From: Clostridium cavendishii DSM 21758
Lineage (GTDB): Bacteria > Bacillota > Clostridia > Clostridiales > Clostridiaceae
DNA: 64,000 nt
Direction of reading: 5' to 3'
NCBI RefSeq assembly: GCF_900141845.1
Contig: NZ_FQZB01000023.1
Location: 4,513 to 68,512 of the forward strand
Of this stretch, positions 16,743 to 25,721 are shown one piece after another. The position numbers and the translations under genes are program-made. Numbering within the stretch: the stretch's first letter is position 1; each line of letters opens with the position of its first letter. The notes below the pieces were generated by a model. That model was given only the letters and a program-made list of their open reading frames with translations. It did no database searches and had not been told where the DNA came from.

Positions 16743-17182
16743 TGGATTTTAAAATTTCTAAAATAAACCATGAAGATTTGGATGATTTAATGGAAGTTAA
16801 TAACTTAAGCTTTAATATTCCTTGGAGCAAAGAATCTTTTGAAGCAGAAATTAATAACAAGCTTGCACACTATTTTGTAGCTCATGTGGATGACAAAGCT
16901 ATAGGCTTCGGTGGAATGTGGCTAATAATAGATGAAGGGCATATAACTAATATTGCCGTTCATCCTGATTATAGAGGGTCAAGTATAGGAGATTCTATAC
17001 TAAAAACTATGCTAGATTATTGCATTTCTAAGAATATTACTGCTATAACTTTAGAAGTTAGGGCTTCTAACACTATAGCTCAAAACCTTTATACTAAACA
17101 TGGCTTTGTTACTGAAGGAATACGTAAAAAGTATTATGAGGACAATAGTGAGGATGCCATTTTGATGTGGAGGCGATGGTAA
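16742..17182 (+). CDS. rimI: Ribosomal protein S18-alanine N-acetyltransferase
   Basis: GNAT-family enzyme of 146 residues, classically acetylating the N-terminal alanine of S18. Motifs: substrate-side NIPWSKESFEAEI, acetyl-CoA loop ITNIAVHPDYRGSSIGDSIL, and LEVRASNTIAQNLYTKHGFV. The final DAILMWRRW is typical of RimI. Genomic position directly after tsaB is the standard arrangement in Firmicutes and supports RimI over other GNATs. Confidence 0.92.
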   Translation: MDFKISKINHEDLDDLMEVNNLSFNIPWSKESFEAEINNKLAHYFVAHVDDKAIGFGGMWLIIDEGHITNIAVHPDYRGSSIGDSILKTMLDYCISKNITAITLEVRASNTIAQNLYTKHGFVTEGIRKKYYEDNSEDAILMWRRW

Positions 17183-17238
17183 AGTGCAAATAAAAATTTG
17201 AACAACAATTATAAAACTTTATTTAGGATGGTGAAAAT

Positions 17239-17658
17239 ATGGTTCAATCAATTATTCATATAGCTTTAGTTGTTAAAGACTATGATGAGGCAATAGAATT
17301 TTATACTAAAAAACTTAATTTTACATTAATTGAAGACACTTATCAAGTAGAACAAGATAAACGTTGGGTAGTAGTATCTCCCCCTGGATCAAATGGGACT
17401 ACAATCCTACTTGCAAGAGCTTCTAAACCTAATCAGGAAGACTTTATAGGTAATCAAGCAGGAGGTAGAGTTTTTCTATTTTTAAAAACAGATGATTTCT
17501 GGAGAGATTATAACGATATGCTTTCAAAAGGAATAGAGTTTGTAAGAGAGCCTAAAGATCAAGATTATGGAACCGTTGCTGTATTCAAAGATTTATACGG
17601 TAACCTATGGGACTTAGTTCAACTGAAAGAAAATCATCCTCTTTTTAAAAGAAACTAA
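17239..17658 (+). CDS. VOC-family (glyoxalase/bleomycin-resistance fold) protein
   Basis: Single-domain protein of 139 residues with the vicinal oxygen chelate fold: IIHIALVVKDYDEAIEFYTKKLNF at the start and VAVFKDLYGNLWDLVQL near the end. Potential metal ligands are the His in IIHIAL and the acidic C-terminal strand. The substrate cannot be told; lactoylglutathione lyase is unlikely because the family signature is incomplete. TAGGATGGTG precedes the ATG. A strong terminator follows, and the gap of 56 bases from rimI allows read-through from that operon. Confidence 0.82.
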   Translation: MVQSIIHIALVVKDYDEAIEFYTKKLNFTLIEDTYQVEQDKRWVVVSPPGSNGTTILLARASKPNQEDFIGNQAGGRVFLFLKTDDFWRDYNDMLSKGIEFVREPKDQDYGTVAVFKDLYGNLWDLVQLKENHPLFKRN

Positions 17659-17693
17659 ATACGTTATAAAATCGCTTCAACTGTAAATTCCAT

Positions 17694-17731
17694 AAAAAAA
17701 GAATGCTAGAAATTAAAGCATTCTTTTTTTT
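17694..17731 (+). terminator. Terminator after the VOC gene
   Basis: AAAAAAAGAATGCT and AGCATTCTTTTTTTT form a stem of about 14 bp around an 8-10 base loop, with a T-run. Confidence 0.9.
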
Positions 17732-17823
17732 AAAATATACCAATTAAGTTTTTTAGCATAATTCTTTTATATTTATTTGTTATTACTTAAAACATATCTT
17801 ATAAAATAAGAATATTAATTAAT

Positions 17824-19209
17824 CTATTTTTCTTTATATAATACAAAGCTTCCTGAAACCACAAATAACAAACCTAATAAACTTATTAAATTCTTATTCA
17901 TATTTGAACCAGTTTGAGGAAGTTCTTTTTTAGTTTTGATAATTGGATTATGTTTTTTTTCACCTTCACTACTGTTCTTTTGTGCGTTAATAACATTAGT
18001 AGTAACCTCTGGAGTTTCTTTCTTTGTGATACTATTATTATCTTTATTACTATCAACAGTATTATTGTTATCCTTATTATTCTCTACATTAGTACTACTA
18101 CTTAAATTTATTGTAGTAAATCCTTTAGAACCTGCAACAGTTAAGTGAGAATCATCATATACATATAGTTGTTGCATTGAAGAATCGACTTCATACATTG
18201 GAATTAAATCGGAACCAAGAAATTTACATACAAAAGCTTTATTATTTTCTTTTGTAATAATCCAAGCTGAACCATTAATATCTGATGTTACTTTATTAAA
18301 GTCTTTTATTTTGCTTTCTTTTGTTAATTTATAAGTATTGTTTATCCAAGAATATTGTTCTATGTAATAACCTTTAGTAACATAAACATTATCACCAACT
18401 ATACTTAAATCAGTAAGATAATAATAATCATCTCCTAGAGTATAACCACTGTTTTTTATAGAACATGTATTATTAAACACAACCTTACTACCAGACAGTT
18501 TTACTATTCTTAATTCATCTGCATTTAATACTTTATAATTGTTATTATCAGAATTAACAATGTTACGTTGAATCATTTGAATATTATTGTTCTTATCAAA
18601 AGTAACTGAACGAATTGAAAAATCTTTTTCAACATATTCAAATCCTTTATAATTGAATATTCCAGTATAATTCTTTTCATTATATTCAGATGGATTAAAA
18701 ATATAATATTCATCACCGTTATTATCAAAAGTAATCTTAATATCTAATTCATAATCTATTAGATTAGTATTGTATTTCTTATTTATAATATCAAGTGCCG
18801 CTAGCTTAGCTGCATAGATATTATTATGTAATTCTTCAAGTTTATTATTATTAAAATTATATTTATATTGTGATGAATAAAAGCTATCCCCTATGACTTT
18901 ACCAACGTCTATTACAGACTTTGAAGAAAATGGAATATCCTTCTTTGCTGAATTATTCTCTATAATTGCTAAGTTAGAAGAATTATTTGAATATTTATAG
19001 TAGCCATTTTCTAAAGTTTTATCTGAATAATTGATAAGAGTTTTATCTTTATATTGCGCTGCAAAATTAATATAAAGCTCATTATAGTTTAGATATTTAG
19101 GAACTTGTACTTTATCTGTAGTAATGACAGCAAATGTATTTATAGGTAGTACTAATATTATAAATACATATACTAATGGTAAAAGTAATAATTTTTTAAT
19201 TTTTTTCAC
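17824..19209 (-). CDS. LPXTG-anchored surface protein of unknown function
   Basis: A 461-residue cell-wall protein. The N-terminus is a signal peptide (KKIKKLLLLPLVYVFIILVLPINTFA). The C-terminus has a full sortase signal: LPQTG, then SLLGLLFVVSGSFVLY and the tail KEK. Before it is an Asn/Asp/Lys-rich flexible spacer (residues about 380-425). The middle 330 residues contain short beta-like stretches (DDYYYLTDLSIVGDNVYVTKGYY, GSAWIITKENNKAFVCKF) that may form a beta-propeller-like or PepSY-free secretory domain; I do not recognise a family. The start is GTG after AGGGGGACATGTT. No sortase or other surface gene is adjacent. It is likely wall-linked by a housekeeping class A sortase elsewhere. 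Confidence 0.85.
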   Translation of the reverse strand: MKKIKKLLLLPLVYVFIILVLPINTFAVITTDKVQVPKYLNYNELYINFAAQYKDKTLINYSDKTLENGYYKYSNNSSNLAIIENNSAKKDIPFSSKSVIDVGKVIGDSFYSSQYKYNFNNNKLEELHNNIYAAKLAALDIINKKYNTNLIDYELDIKITFDNNGDEYYIFNPSEYNEKNYTGIFNYKGFEYVEKDFSIRSVTFDKNNNIQMIQRNIVNSDNNNYKVLNADELRIVKLSGSKVVFNNTCSIKNSGYTLGDDYYYLTDLSIVGDNVYVTKGYYIEQYSWINNTYKLTKESKIKDFNKVTSDINGSAWIITKENNKAFVCKFLGSDLIPMYEVDSSMQQLYVYDDSHLTVAGSKGFTTINLSSSTNVENNKDNNNTVDSNKDNNSITKKETPEVTTNVINAQKNSSEGEKKHNPIIKTKKELPQTGSNMNKNLISLLGLLFVVSGSFVLYKEK

Positions 19210-19291
19210 AACATGTCCCCCTAAAATAAAAATTGTATTTAAATTTTATAACAGTGGTTCTCATATTGTAAAGCGGTTTATTTATCCATAT

Positions 19292-19588
19292 TTAATCGTT
19301 CCTATATTTAATAATATTTTTAGCTTCTTGTCCATAGGATAGATATTTATATGTTGACTTTATAATATTGTTTTTTCTAGAAACAATTATCCTTATATAT
19401 CCTTCTGTGTATTTATTATCTTCTACCAATTTAACCTTTCGAGCGCTTATTTAATCTAAGCAAATTATTCCTATAGGCTCTTTTACCTTTATCCCTTTTA
19501 CATTATTAAAATTATCTTTGATATTTTAATCTAAGTCATGTATATTTAAAATTCCAAAGGCTAGCATGATTTGTAAATTAGCAATCAT
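19292..19588 (-). pseudogene. Decayed gene fragment with two in-frame stops
   Basis: Reading the minus strand from an ATG at 19588, one frame stays coding-like for 99 codons, broken only by TAA at 19526-19528 and at 19451-19453. Translated pieces include MIANLQIMLAFGILNIHD, NVKGIKVKEPIGIICLD and KVKLVEDNKYTEGYIRIIVS, ending KNIIKYRND. At this AT content random sequence should contain many more stops. The GIK...ICL...SARK and later YKYLSYGQ spacing loosely recalls the C-terminal part of D-Ala-D-Ala carboxypeptidases (GIKTG, CL, SAKR, LLNYGF), but this is weak. The rest of the 495-base gap (19210-19705) holds only a terminator. Confidence 0.4.
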
Positions 19589-19652
19589 TTTAAATTTTTT
19601 ATATACTTTTAAATATATTTATTCTGTAATTGTATAAATACTACTGACAATA

Positions 19653-19692
19653 AAAAACTCCTTCTTACGAAATTCCGCAGAAAGGAGTTTTA
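19653..19692 (-). terminator. Terminator of the 203-residue hypothetical gene
   Basis: AAAACTCCTT and AAGGAGTTTT arms, 18-base loop that can extend by further pairs, followed on the minus strand by a T-rich tract. Confidence 0.8.
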
Positions 19693-19705
19693 AAATAACT
19701 ATTTA

Positions 19706-20317
19706 TTACTTCCTCTTTTTTAAAAAATCACCTATCATATTATTAAAATTTAATTCACACGATATATTAAGTTTATCATCAACCACTTCGGCTTTTGTAA
19801 AATTAATAAATTTATTCTTTATATATATTTTTTCATTCTTCTCATCAACAGTAAAATCCTCTGATGAATTATCACTCAATACCTTTAATACTTTGCTATT
19901 TGGAATTTTTATCTTCCCTAAGTAAGCATCTATTAATTTTAAAGAAATTGCTCCATTTTCTTCTGAAACCTCAAAATTTGACGTATTAACAGTATCTATA
20001 AAACCGATAACTTTTGTAGGTATATATAGAGTTAATTTATTTTCTTTAAATTCTAACTTGAATTTCTCAAACTTAGTTATATCTTTTATTACTTCACTTG
20101 TATTTACTTCATCAAGTTTGATACTTACACTTTTATTGTGTATATTAACATTTTTTAAGTTAGATATTATTTCTACAATATTTTTTTTATTTATATTTTC
20201 AAACTCAATATTTTTTTGTGGAAAAACTAAATATACTGCACCACAACTACACAAAATTAGTATTATTAAACAAACTACGATTTTATTTTTTTTATTAATT
20301 TTACTATTCTTAAACAT
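19706..20317 (-). CDS. Membrane-anchored hypothetical protein, possibly YpmS-like
   Basis: A 203-residue protein with one N-terminal membrane segment (KIVVCLIILILCSCGAVYLVF); a cysteine sits inside it but no proper lipobox follows. The outer part is all beta-type sequence with alternating hydrophobics, such as KLTLYIPTKVIGFIDTVNTS and KLNISCELNFNNMIGDFL. That architecture resembles DUF2140/YpmS-type proteins of Firmicutes, but I cannot confirm it. The ribosome site is weak (GGAG about 13 bases upstream). The gene is alone, with its own terminator at 19653-19692. Confidence 0.6.
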   Translation of the reverse strand: MFKNSKINKKNKIVVCLIILILCSCGAVYLVFPQKNIEFENINKKNIVEIISNLKNVNIHNKSVSIKLDEVNTSEVIKDITKFEKFKLEFKENKLTLYIPTKVIGFIDTVNTSNFEVSEENGAISLKLIDAYLGKIKIPNSKVLKVLSDNSSEDFTVDEKNEKIYIKNKFINFTKAEVVDDKLNISCELNFNNMIGDFLKKRK

Positions 20318-20512
20318 TTATCATTTATACTCCAATCTATATAATATTGTAATTAATATGCATATTATTTCAAATTATGTTTACCTTAAATATAATAACA
20401 CTACTTATTTTTTTCTACAATTAATCCACTAAATATAAAATTCATTAAATTTTATAATATGTAATATACTATTTTATTACTATAATATCTATCTCTATTA
20501 AATATATTATAA
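20318..20512. other. AT-rich spacer
   Basis: Part of a gap of about 320 bases between the ribU end and the hypothetical gene. Apart from the ribU terminator at 20513-20561 I see no gene, RNA family or repeat; it presumably contains the promoter of the hypothetical gene. Confidence 0.35.
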
Positions 20513-20561
20513 ATAAGAAAGAAGTTAAAAGCCTCTTAAACTCTTAACTTCCTTGTCTTTA
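20513..20561 (-). terminator. Probable terminator of ribU
   Basis: GAAGTTAA and TTAACTTC arms, extendable with AGAAA/CTTGTCTTT, located about 80 bases after the ribU stop with a T-rich tail on the minus strand. Confidence 0.55.
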
Positions 20562-20636
20562 ATTTATAGAAAAATATATAAATTAGTAATGATTTAATAC
20601 CTAAAAGTATAGTTGAAAATTTATATACTTTTCTTT

Positions 20637-21227
20637 TTATAATAAAGCCTTTTTATTATTTTCTTTTAAACTTTCCTTCTTTATCACAGGTAATATTCCT
20701 TTATATAAAGCTAATGTTGCAACTGATACTACTGAACCTTTTATTAGGTTAAACGGCAAGATTACTGTTGATACAAAAACTGCTACATTACCAAAATTCA
20801 TTTTAAACATTTTTGCATACATAGGTAGTAATACAAAATAATTTAAAAGTGATGCAAAAACTGCCATAACTACAAACCCAATAATTAATGAAAGTATAGT
20901 TTGCTTTCTGTCTTTACCTCTCTTATATATGCTAGCTGAAGTAAACACCCATACTGCTCCTACAGAAAAGTTTGCAAGCTCTCCTATCATTGCTGATCCA
21001 CTACCTTTTATTAAAGCATATATTAAATTCTTAATCAATTCTATAACAACACCTGCTACTGGTCCTAGAATAAAACCTCCTATTAAAGCTGGTATATCAG
21101 ATAAATCAATTTTTAAAAATGGTGGAAAACCTGGAATAGGGAAATCAAAGTACATTAGTACAACTGCTATAGCCCCTAAAAGAGCTATTTTAATTTGTTT
21201 GTTTAATCTTTCATTTACATTTTTCAT
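20637..21227 (-). CDS. ribU: Riboflavin ECF transporter substrate-binding component RibU
   Basis: Integral membrane S-component that binds riboflavin and works with the shared EcfAA'T module, which is elsewhere. The 196 residues show six hydrophobic segments. Family motifs are FPIPGFPPFLKIDLSDIPALIGGFILGP (N-terminal substrate loop) and GELANFSVGAVWV. The identification is fixed by the FMN riboswitch and terminator in the leader. The start MKNVNERL follows TTGGAGGGTTTTAGAC. Confidence 0.94.
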   Translation of the reverse strand: MKNVNERLNKQIKIALLGAIAVVLMYFDFPIPGFPPFLKIDLSDIPALIGGFILGPVAGVVIELIKNLIYALIKGSGSAMIGELANFSVGAVWVFTSASIYKRGKDRKQTILSLIIGFVVMAVFASLLNYFVLLPMYAKMFKMNFGNVAVFVSTVILPFNLIKGSVVSVATLALYKGILPVIKKESLKENNKKALL

Positions 21228-21293
21228 GTCTAAAACCCTCCAAAAAATTATTTGGATTGTCTGGGGCCTTAGTATTAGAATTAGACCAGCTAT

Positions 21294-21336
21294 TCAAAAA
21301 AGCCCTGATAAATACAACATTTACCAGGGCTTTAAA
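21294..21336 (-). terminator. Riboswitch-controlled terminator of ribU
   Basis: On the minus strand AAAGCCCTGGTAAAT-GTTGT-ATTTATCAGGGCTTT followed by TTTTG. A strong 14-15 bp stem between the riboswitch and ribU; expected to form when FMN is bound. Confidence 0.92.
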
Positions 21337-21364
21337 GTACAATTTCAGAATAATCCTAAGACTA

Positions 21365-21483
21365 TTACCTTCTTCCATCCAGACTATACTGTCGGCCTCG
21401 GAATTTCACCGAATCCTACGAAAAATTTCGCTCGCGGGCTATAACCGCCGGTGGGGACTTACACCCCGCCCTGAAGATAATCC
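21365..21483 (-). promoter_or_regulatory. FMN riboswitch (RFN element)
   Basis: The minus strand carries the conserved core blocks in order: CTTCAGGGCGGGGTG, AGTCCCCACCGGCGGT, AGCCCGCGAGCG, GGATTCGGTGAAATTCCGAGG, CCGACAGT and TAGTCTGGATGGAAGA. This covers the full six-helix junction. With the downstream terminator it should shut off riboflavin uptake when FMN is plentiful. Confidence 0.97.
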
Positions 21484-21555
21484 TATTAAGTTTTATATTT
21501 CAATTATATTATCTTGTTTAATTTTTGACAAGGTCTTTTTTGAATTTTTTTGAAA

Positions 21556-23721
21556 CTAATTAGTTTCTTTTTTCATAGATAAAGATATTCTTTTTCTCTT
21601 TTCATCTACTTCTAATATTCTAACTTCTACTATATCTCCAACACTAACAACGTCTAACGGATGTTTTACAAACTTATCTGCCATTTGACTTTTATGCACT
21701 AAACCGTCTTGATGAACTCCAATATCTACAAAGGCACCAAAATCTGATACATTTCTAACAGTTCCCATAAGAGTCATTCCTGGTTTTAAATCCTTTAAGT
21801 CTATAACTCCAGATTTTAATATTGGCTTAGGTAATTCTTCTCTAGGGTCTCTACCAGGTTTCTTTATTTCCTTTATTATATCTATTAAAGTAGGTTCACC
21901 AATACCTAATTTCTCTGCTAAAACCTTTGTTCCTATATTATTTACTCTAGCATCTATATCTACAAGTTTTCCATTTTTTAAATCTTCTTCTGGATAACCA
22001 AGCTCTTTTAGAAGTGCTTTAGCCGCAGAATAAGATTCTGGATGGACACCTGTATTGTCTAAAACTTCTTTACTTTCCATGACTCTTAAGAAACCAGCAC
22101 ATTGCTCATAAGCTTTTTGACCAAGTCTCTTAACCTTTAAAAGCTCTTTTCTAGTTGTAAATTTACCATTTTCTTCTCTATAGTTTACTATATTTTGTGC
22201 TATAGATGCATTTACCCCTGAGATATAACTAAGTAATGATGGCGTTGCTACATTTAAATCTACACCTACATTATTAACACAGTCTTCTACTACACCAGCT
22301 AAAGATTCATCTAATTTCTTTGGTGTAACATCATGTTGATACTGACCCACTCCTATTGATTTAGGATCTATCTTAACAAGTTCTGCTAAAGGATCTTGAA
22401 GTCTTCTTCCTATTGATATAGCACCTCTAATAGTTACATCTAAATCTGGATATTCCTTATTTGCAAGTTCTGATGCTGAATAAACAGACGCTCCCGCCTC
22501 TGAAACTATAACATAATAAACCTCTTTTCCTGTTTCCTTTTTAATTTCGGTTATCATTTCTGCTATAACTTCTTCTGATTCTCTAGAAGCAGTTCCATTC
22601 CCTAATGATATAACTTCTACATCATACTTATATATTAATTCTTTAAGCACAGCTATAGTTCCTTTAATGTCATTTCTAGGTAATGTTGGATATACTGTAG
22701 CCTTTTCTACGAACTTTCCTGTATCATCTAAAACAGCTACCTTACACCCCGTTCTAAATCCTGGATCAAATCCCATAACTACTTTCCCTTTAATAGGTGC
22801 TATCATAAGAAGTGCTTTAAGGTTAGCTTTAAATATATCTATAGCTCCTTGTTCACCTTTATCTGTAAGCTCACTTCTTATTTCTCTTTCTATTGAAGGA
22901 TAAATAAGTCTTTTTAAAGAATCCTTAACTGAAGCTTCTAAATATTTATCTGTTTCTTTATTTCCTTTAAGTACTTTTCTATTTAAATAATCTATTATAA
23001 TATCCTCATTAACAGTTATCTTAACTGAAAGTATTTTTTCTTTTTCTCCTCTATTTATGGCTAGGATTCTATGAGAAGGAATAAATCTTACAGGTTCCTT
23101 ATACTCATAATACATCTCATAAGGTGTAGTTTCTTCTGAACTTCCCTTAGTTTCAATAACACCTTCCCTATTTACATAGCTTCTTATCCATTTTCTATAG
23201 TCTGCTTCATCTGAAATCATTTCACTTATTATGTCACCAGCACCATTTAAAGCATCTTCTATAGAATTAACAGCTTTTTCTTCATTTATGTATTTAGCTG
23301 CTTCTTCATTTATATCTCCTCTAAACTTGCCTTCAAATATAAGCTCTGCTAAAGGCTTAAGTCCTTTTTCTGTAGCTATAGTAGCTCTAGTTCTCTTTTT
23401 TTGTTTATAAGGTCTATAAAGATCCTCTACTTCTGTTAATATAGTACTTTTTAATATATTTGCTTTAAGCTCTTCAGTAAGCTTTCCTTGCTCCTCTATA
23501 AGTCTTATTACGTCTTCTTTTCTAGCTTCTAAATTTCTTAAATAAGTTAACCTTTCAAAAAGATTTCTTAAAACTTCATCTGAAAGACCACCAGTTACCT
23601 CTTTTCTATATCTAGCAATAAAAGGCACAGTATTTCCATCATCTAAAAGACCTATTACGCTTTCAACCTGTTTTAATGAAATATTAAGTTCTTTCGCTAA
23701 AATATCATTTATAATATTCAT
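21556..23721 (-). CDS. tex: Tex family transcription accessory / S1 RNA-binding protein
   Basis: Cytoplasmic nucleic-acid-binding protein of 721 residues. Domain order: helical N-terminus (VPFIARYRKEVTGGLSDEVLR), YqgF-like RNase H fold (MGFDPGFRTGCKVAVLD, VYYVIVSEAGASVYSASELA), helix-hairpin-helix repeats (GVNASIAQNIVNYREENGKF), and a C-terminal S1 domain (GMTLMGTVRNVSDFGAFVDIGVHQDGLVH). All are intact and length is normal. AGGAGGGCTTT precedes the start. It is monocistronic here. Confidence 0.94.
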   Translation of the reverse strand: MNIINDILAKELNISLKQVESVIGLLDDGNTVPFIARYRKEVTGGLSDEVLRNLFERLTYLRNLEARKEDVIRLIEEQGKLTEELKANILKSTILTEVEDLYRPYKQKKRTRATIATEKGLKPLAELIFEGKFRGDINEEAAKYINEEKAVNSIEDALNGAGDIISEMISDEADYRKWIRSYVNREGVIETKGSSEETTPYEMYYEYKEPVRFIPSHRILAINRGEKEKILSVKITVNEDIIIDYLNRKVLKGNKETDKYLEASVKDSLKRLIYPSIEREIRSELTDKGEQGAIDIFKANLKALLMIAPIKGKVVMGFDPGFRTGCKVAVLDDTGKFVEKATVYPTLPRNDIKGTIAVLKELIYKYDVEVISLGNGTASRESEEVIAEMITEIKKETGKEVYYVIVSEAGASVYSASELANKEYPDLDVTIRGAISIGRRLQDPLAELVKIDPKSIGVGQYQHDVTPKKLDESLAGVVEDCVNNVGVDLNVATPSLLSYISGVNASIAQNIVNYREENGKFTTRKELLKVKRLGQKAYEQCAGFLRVMESKEVLDNTGVHPESYSAAKALLKELGYPEEDLKNGKLVDIDARVNNIGTKVLAEKLGIGEPTLIDIIKEIKKPGRDPREELPKPILKSGVIDLKDLKPGMTLMGTVRNVSDFGAFVDIGVHQDGLVHKSQMADKFVKHPLDVVSVGDIVEVRILEVDEKRKRISLSMKKETN

Positions 23722-23860
23722 AAAGCCCTCCTAAATTGTATCTACCTAGTTATTATTATATTACTATTAACAATTAATTCAAGTTTTTATGAGCTTTATA
23801 GAATATATACTAATATATTTACATAAAAATAAACTATAACTTATGTAAGGAGAGCTCTTT

Positions 23861-25219
23861 ATGAGAAATTTTATAATAAAGCTAATTAACTTTTTTGTAT
23901 GTTGTACACTTTTTTCTTTTATAACACTATTAGATTCTACACAAGAGCTTAAAGCATTTGATAAAAATAAGGTTTTAGACTCTATAAAATATCTTGCTTC
24001 TGATGAATTAAACGGACGTTTGTCTGGCAATTCTGGAAATTTTAAAGCTATGTCATACATAAAAGAAGGCTTTAACCAAACTAAGCTTTCCCAATTTAAT
24101 AATAGCTACCTTTCTCCATTTCAGGTTAATTACCCTGTTAAAACTAATGGTAACCCAGAGCTTAAAGTTTATGATAAAAAAGGAAATTTACTCAAAAGTT
24201 ATGAATATAATAAAGACTTTAAAGAAAGTGGTTTAAACTTTAAAACTAATTCTCTTACATTTACTTCTAAAGATAAAATAAATCTATATCCTAGATCTTT
24301 TGAAATAATCCAAGGTGATAAAAGCTTTTTATTTTATACTGCTAGATTTAATGATTTTCCTTTTAGAAGCTCATTCATGTATGATGCTCGAAGTGATTTA
24401 TATACAATTTTGTCTCCTGAAACATTTAACGATCTAATAGGCTACTACAAAAAAGACTTTACTATTACTTGCAACTTTCCATATAAGGTTGAAAATACTA
24501 CAATCTATAATGTTGTTGGCAAAATTAAAGGAATAAATCCTAAACTTCCTCCATTAGTACTAACCGCCCACTTTGATCATGTTGGACAAGATTTAAATAA
24601 TACAACTTATAAAGGAGCTTTGGACAATGCATCTGGAACAGCTTTTTTACTAGAATTAAGTTCATATTTAAGAACTCTACCACCACCTGAAAGAGATATA
24701 ATCTTTGTAGCATTAAATGCTGAAGAATTTGGGCTTTTAGGTTCTAAAGACTTTGCTGAAAAGAACAAAGGGCTCTTAAAAGATGCTACTGTAATAAATT
24801 TTGATATGATAGGTAGTGATTATAAAATACCACTATCAATTATGAGTGGGAAAAAGGTTCCTAAAGACTCAAAATTACCTAAGGAATTTGAGAGCTTTTG
24901 CAAACAAAATTCGATACCAACAAGATTACTTTTTGAAGATTCTTCTGACCATGCTAGTTTTAATAATGAAGGAATAAATGCAGTAACATTAAGTGATGGA
25001 GATTTAAGTAAAATACACACACCCGATGATAATTTTGAATTTATACGTCCATCTGCTATAGATAGAGCTTTTAAAGTTGCTTGGTTTAAAATAGATAGTC
25101 TTTGTTATTCATATCTTCCACTTGAAATATTAAATATGAAATATGTAAAAATAAATGGCCTTATTTTCCTAGGATTTCTTGTAATAGCACTATTTATAAA
25201 ACCTAAAAAAACAGAGTAG
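23861..25219 (+). CDS. Membrane-associated M28-family zinc aminopeptidase
   Basis: A 452-residue exported peptidase. Residues 4-26 are a signal or anchor segment, and a second hydrophobic stretch lies at the very C-terminus (GLIFLGFLVIALFI, then KPKKTE), so the domain is tethered outside. The M28 ligands are all visible: LTAHFDHVG (His, Asp), GALDNASGTAF (bridging Asp), NAEEFGLLGS (catalytic Glu and Glu ligand), NFDMIGSD (Asp) and KIHTPDD (final His). Residues 30-220 form an N-terminal extension with a PA-like look. AAGGAGAGCTCTTT precedes the ATG. Substrate is unknown. Confidence 0.88.
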   Translation: MRNFIIKLINFFVCCTLFSFITLLDSTQELKAFDKNKVLDSIKYLASDELNGRLSGNSGNFKAMSYIKEGFNQTKLSQFNNSYLSPFQVNYPVKTNGNPELKVYDKKGNLLKSYEYNKDFKESGLNFKTNSLTFTSKDKINLYPRSFEIIQGDKSFLFYTARFNDFPFRSSFMYDARSDLYTILSPETFNDLIGYYKKDFTITCNFPYKVENTTIYNVVGKIKGINPKLPPLVLTAHFDHVGQDLNNTTYKGALDNASGTAFLLELSSYLRTLPPPERDIIFVALNAEEFGLLGSKDFAEKNKGLLKDATVINFDMIGSDYKIPLSIMSGKKVPKDSKLPKEFESFCKQNSIPTRLLFEDSSDHASFNNEGINAVTLSDGDLSKIHTPDDNFEFIRPSAIDRAFKVAWFKIDSLCYSYLPLEILNMKYVKINGLIFLGFLVIALFIKPKKTE

Positions 25220-25280
25220 TAGCTTAAAAGTAAATTTAATTTTAAAAACTTTAAATTAAATATTATTAAATTAACTAAAA

Positions 25281-25320
25281 TAAGGTATGCTAAATTATTG
25301 TATATTTTAGCATACCTTAT
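25281..25320. terminator. Bidirectional terminator between convergent genes
   Basis: ATAAGGTATGCTAAA and TTTTAGCATACCTTAT, near-perfect stem with a short loop, between the M28 gene on plus and the PqqD-like gene on minus; T/A tracts on both sides. Confidence 0.9.
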
Positions 25321-25347
25321 CTTTTATATATTAATTTAAAAATTTGA

Positions 25348-25701
25348 TTACTGATTATTACTTTGAAACTTTATCCAATTTCTTCTGTTTAAATATCTTA
25401 AAAATAAAATTAACCTATTAGTCATATTATCAGAATCACTTGGGAATTTTGAATTTAACATATCTAATATTTCTAAAACATTCCGTTTACTATCCATAAT
25501 ACTCCAAACATAACTACCTATTTCATCTAATTCTATATCTGTTACTTTAGGTTTCTTAAACACTTTACTAGCAAACTTTTCTATAAATTTATCATGATAA
25601 AACATTAAATATATTTTTCCCTTTCTTTCCTCATAAGTACTATGTTTTTTTATAGGAATATAAAGCATAAAGTTTTCTTTATTTTTTTCTCTAGGTTTCA
25701 T
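25348..25701 (-). CDS. PqqD-family protein
   Basis: A 117-residue protein whose second half matches the PqqD fold: VTDIELDEIGSYVWSIMDSKRNVLEILDMLNSKF, then a helix pair ending LRYLNRRNWIKF. PqqD relatives recognise leader peptides of RiPP precursors or tether modified-peptide enzymes. No radical SAM enzyme or precursor peptide is visible nearby. The gene lies 20 bases after the OPT-type peptide transporter on the same strand and is probably co-transcribed with it. The ATG has GGAG about 10 bases upstream. A role in peptide recognition for the transporter is inference. Confidence 0.78.
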   Translation of the reverse strand: MKPREKNKENFMLYIPIKKHSTYEERKGKIYLMFYHDKFIEKFASKVFKKPKVTDIELDEIGSYVWSIMDSKRNVLEILDMLNSKFPSDSDNMTNRLILFLRYLNRRNWIKFQSNNQ

Positions 25702-25721
25702 TATAACAACTCCAAATATTA

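Noticed and set aside
21541..21575. Palindrome GAAACTAATTAGTTTC at the tex stop, considered as the tex terminator
   Set aside because: The T-run follows on the plus strand, not on the tex strand, so it does not fit a tex terminator.
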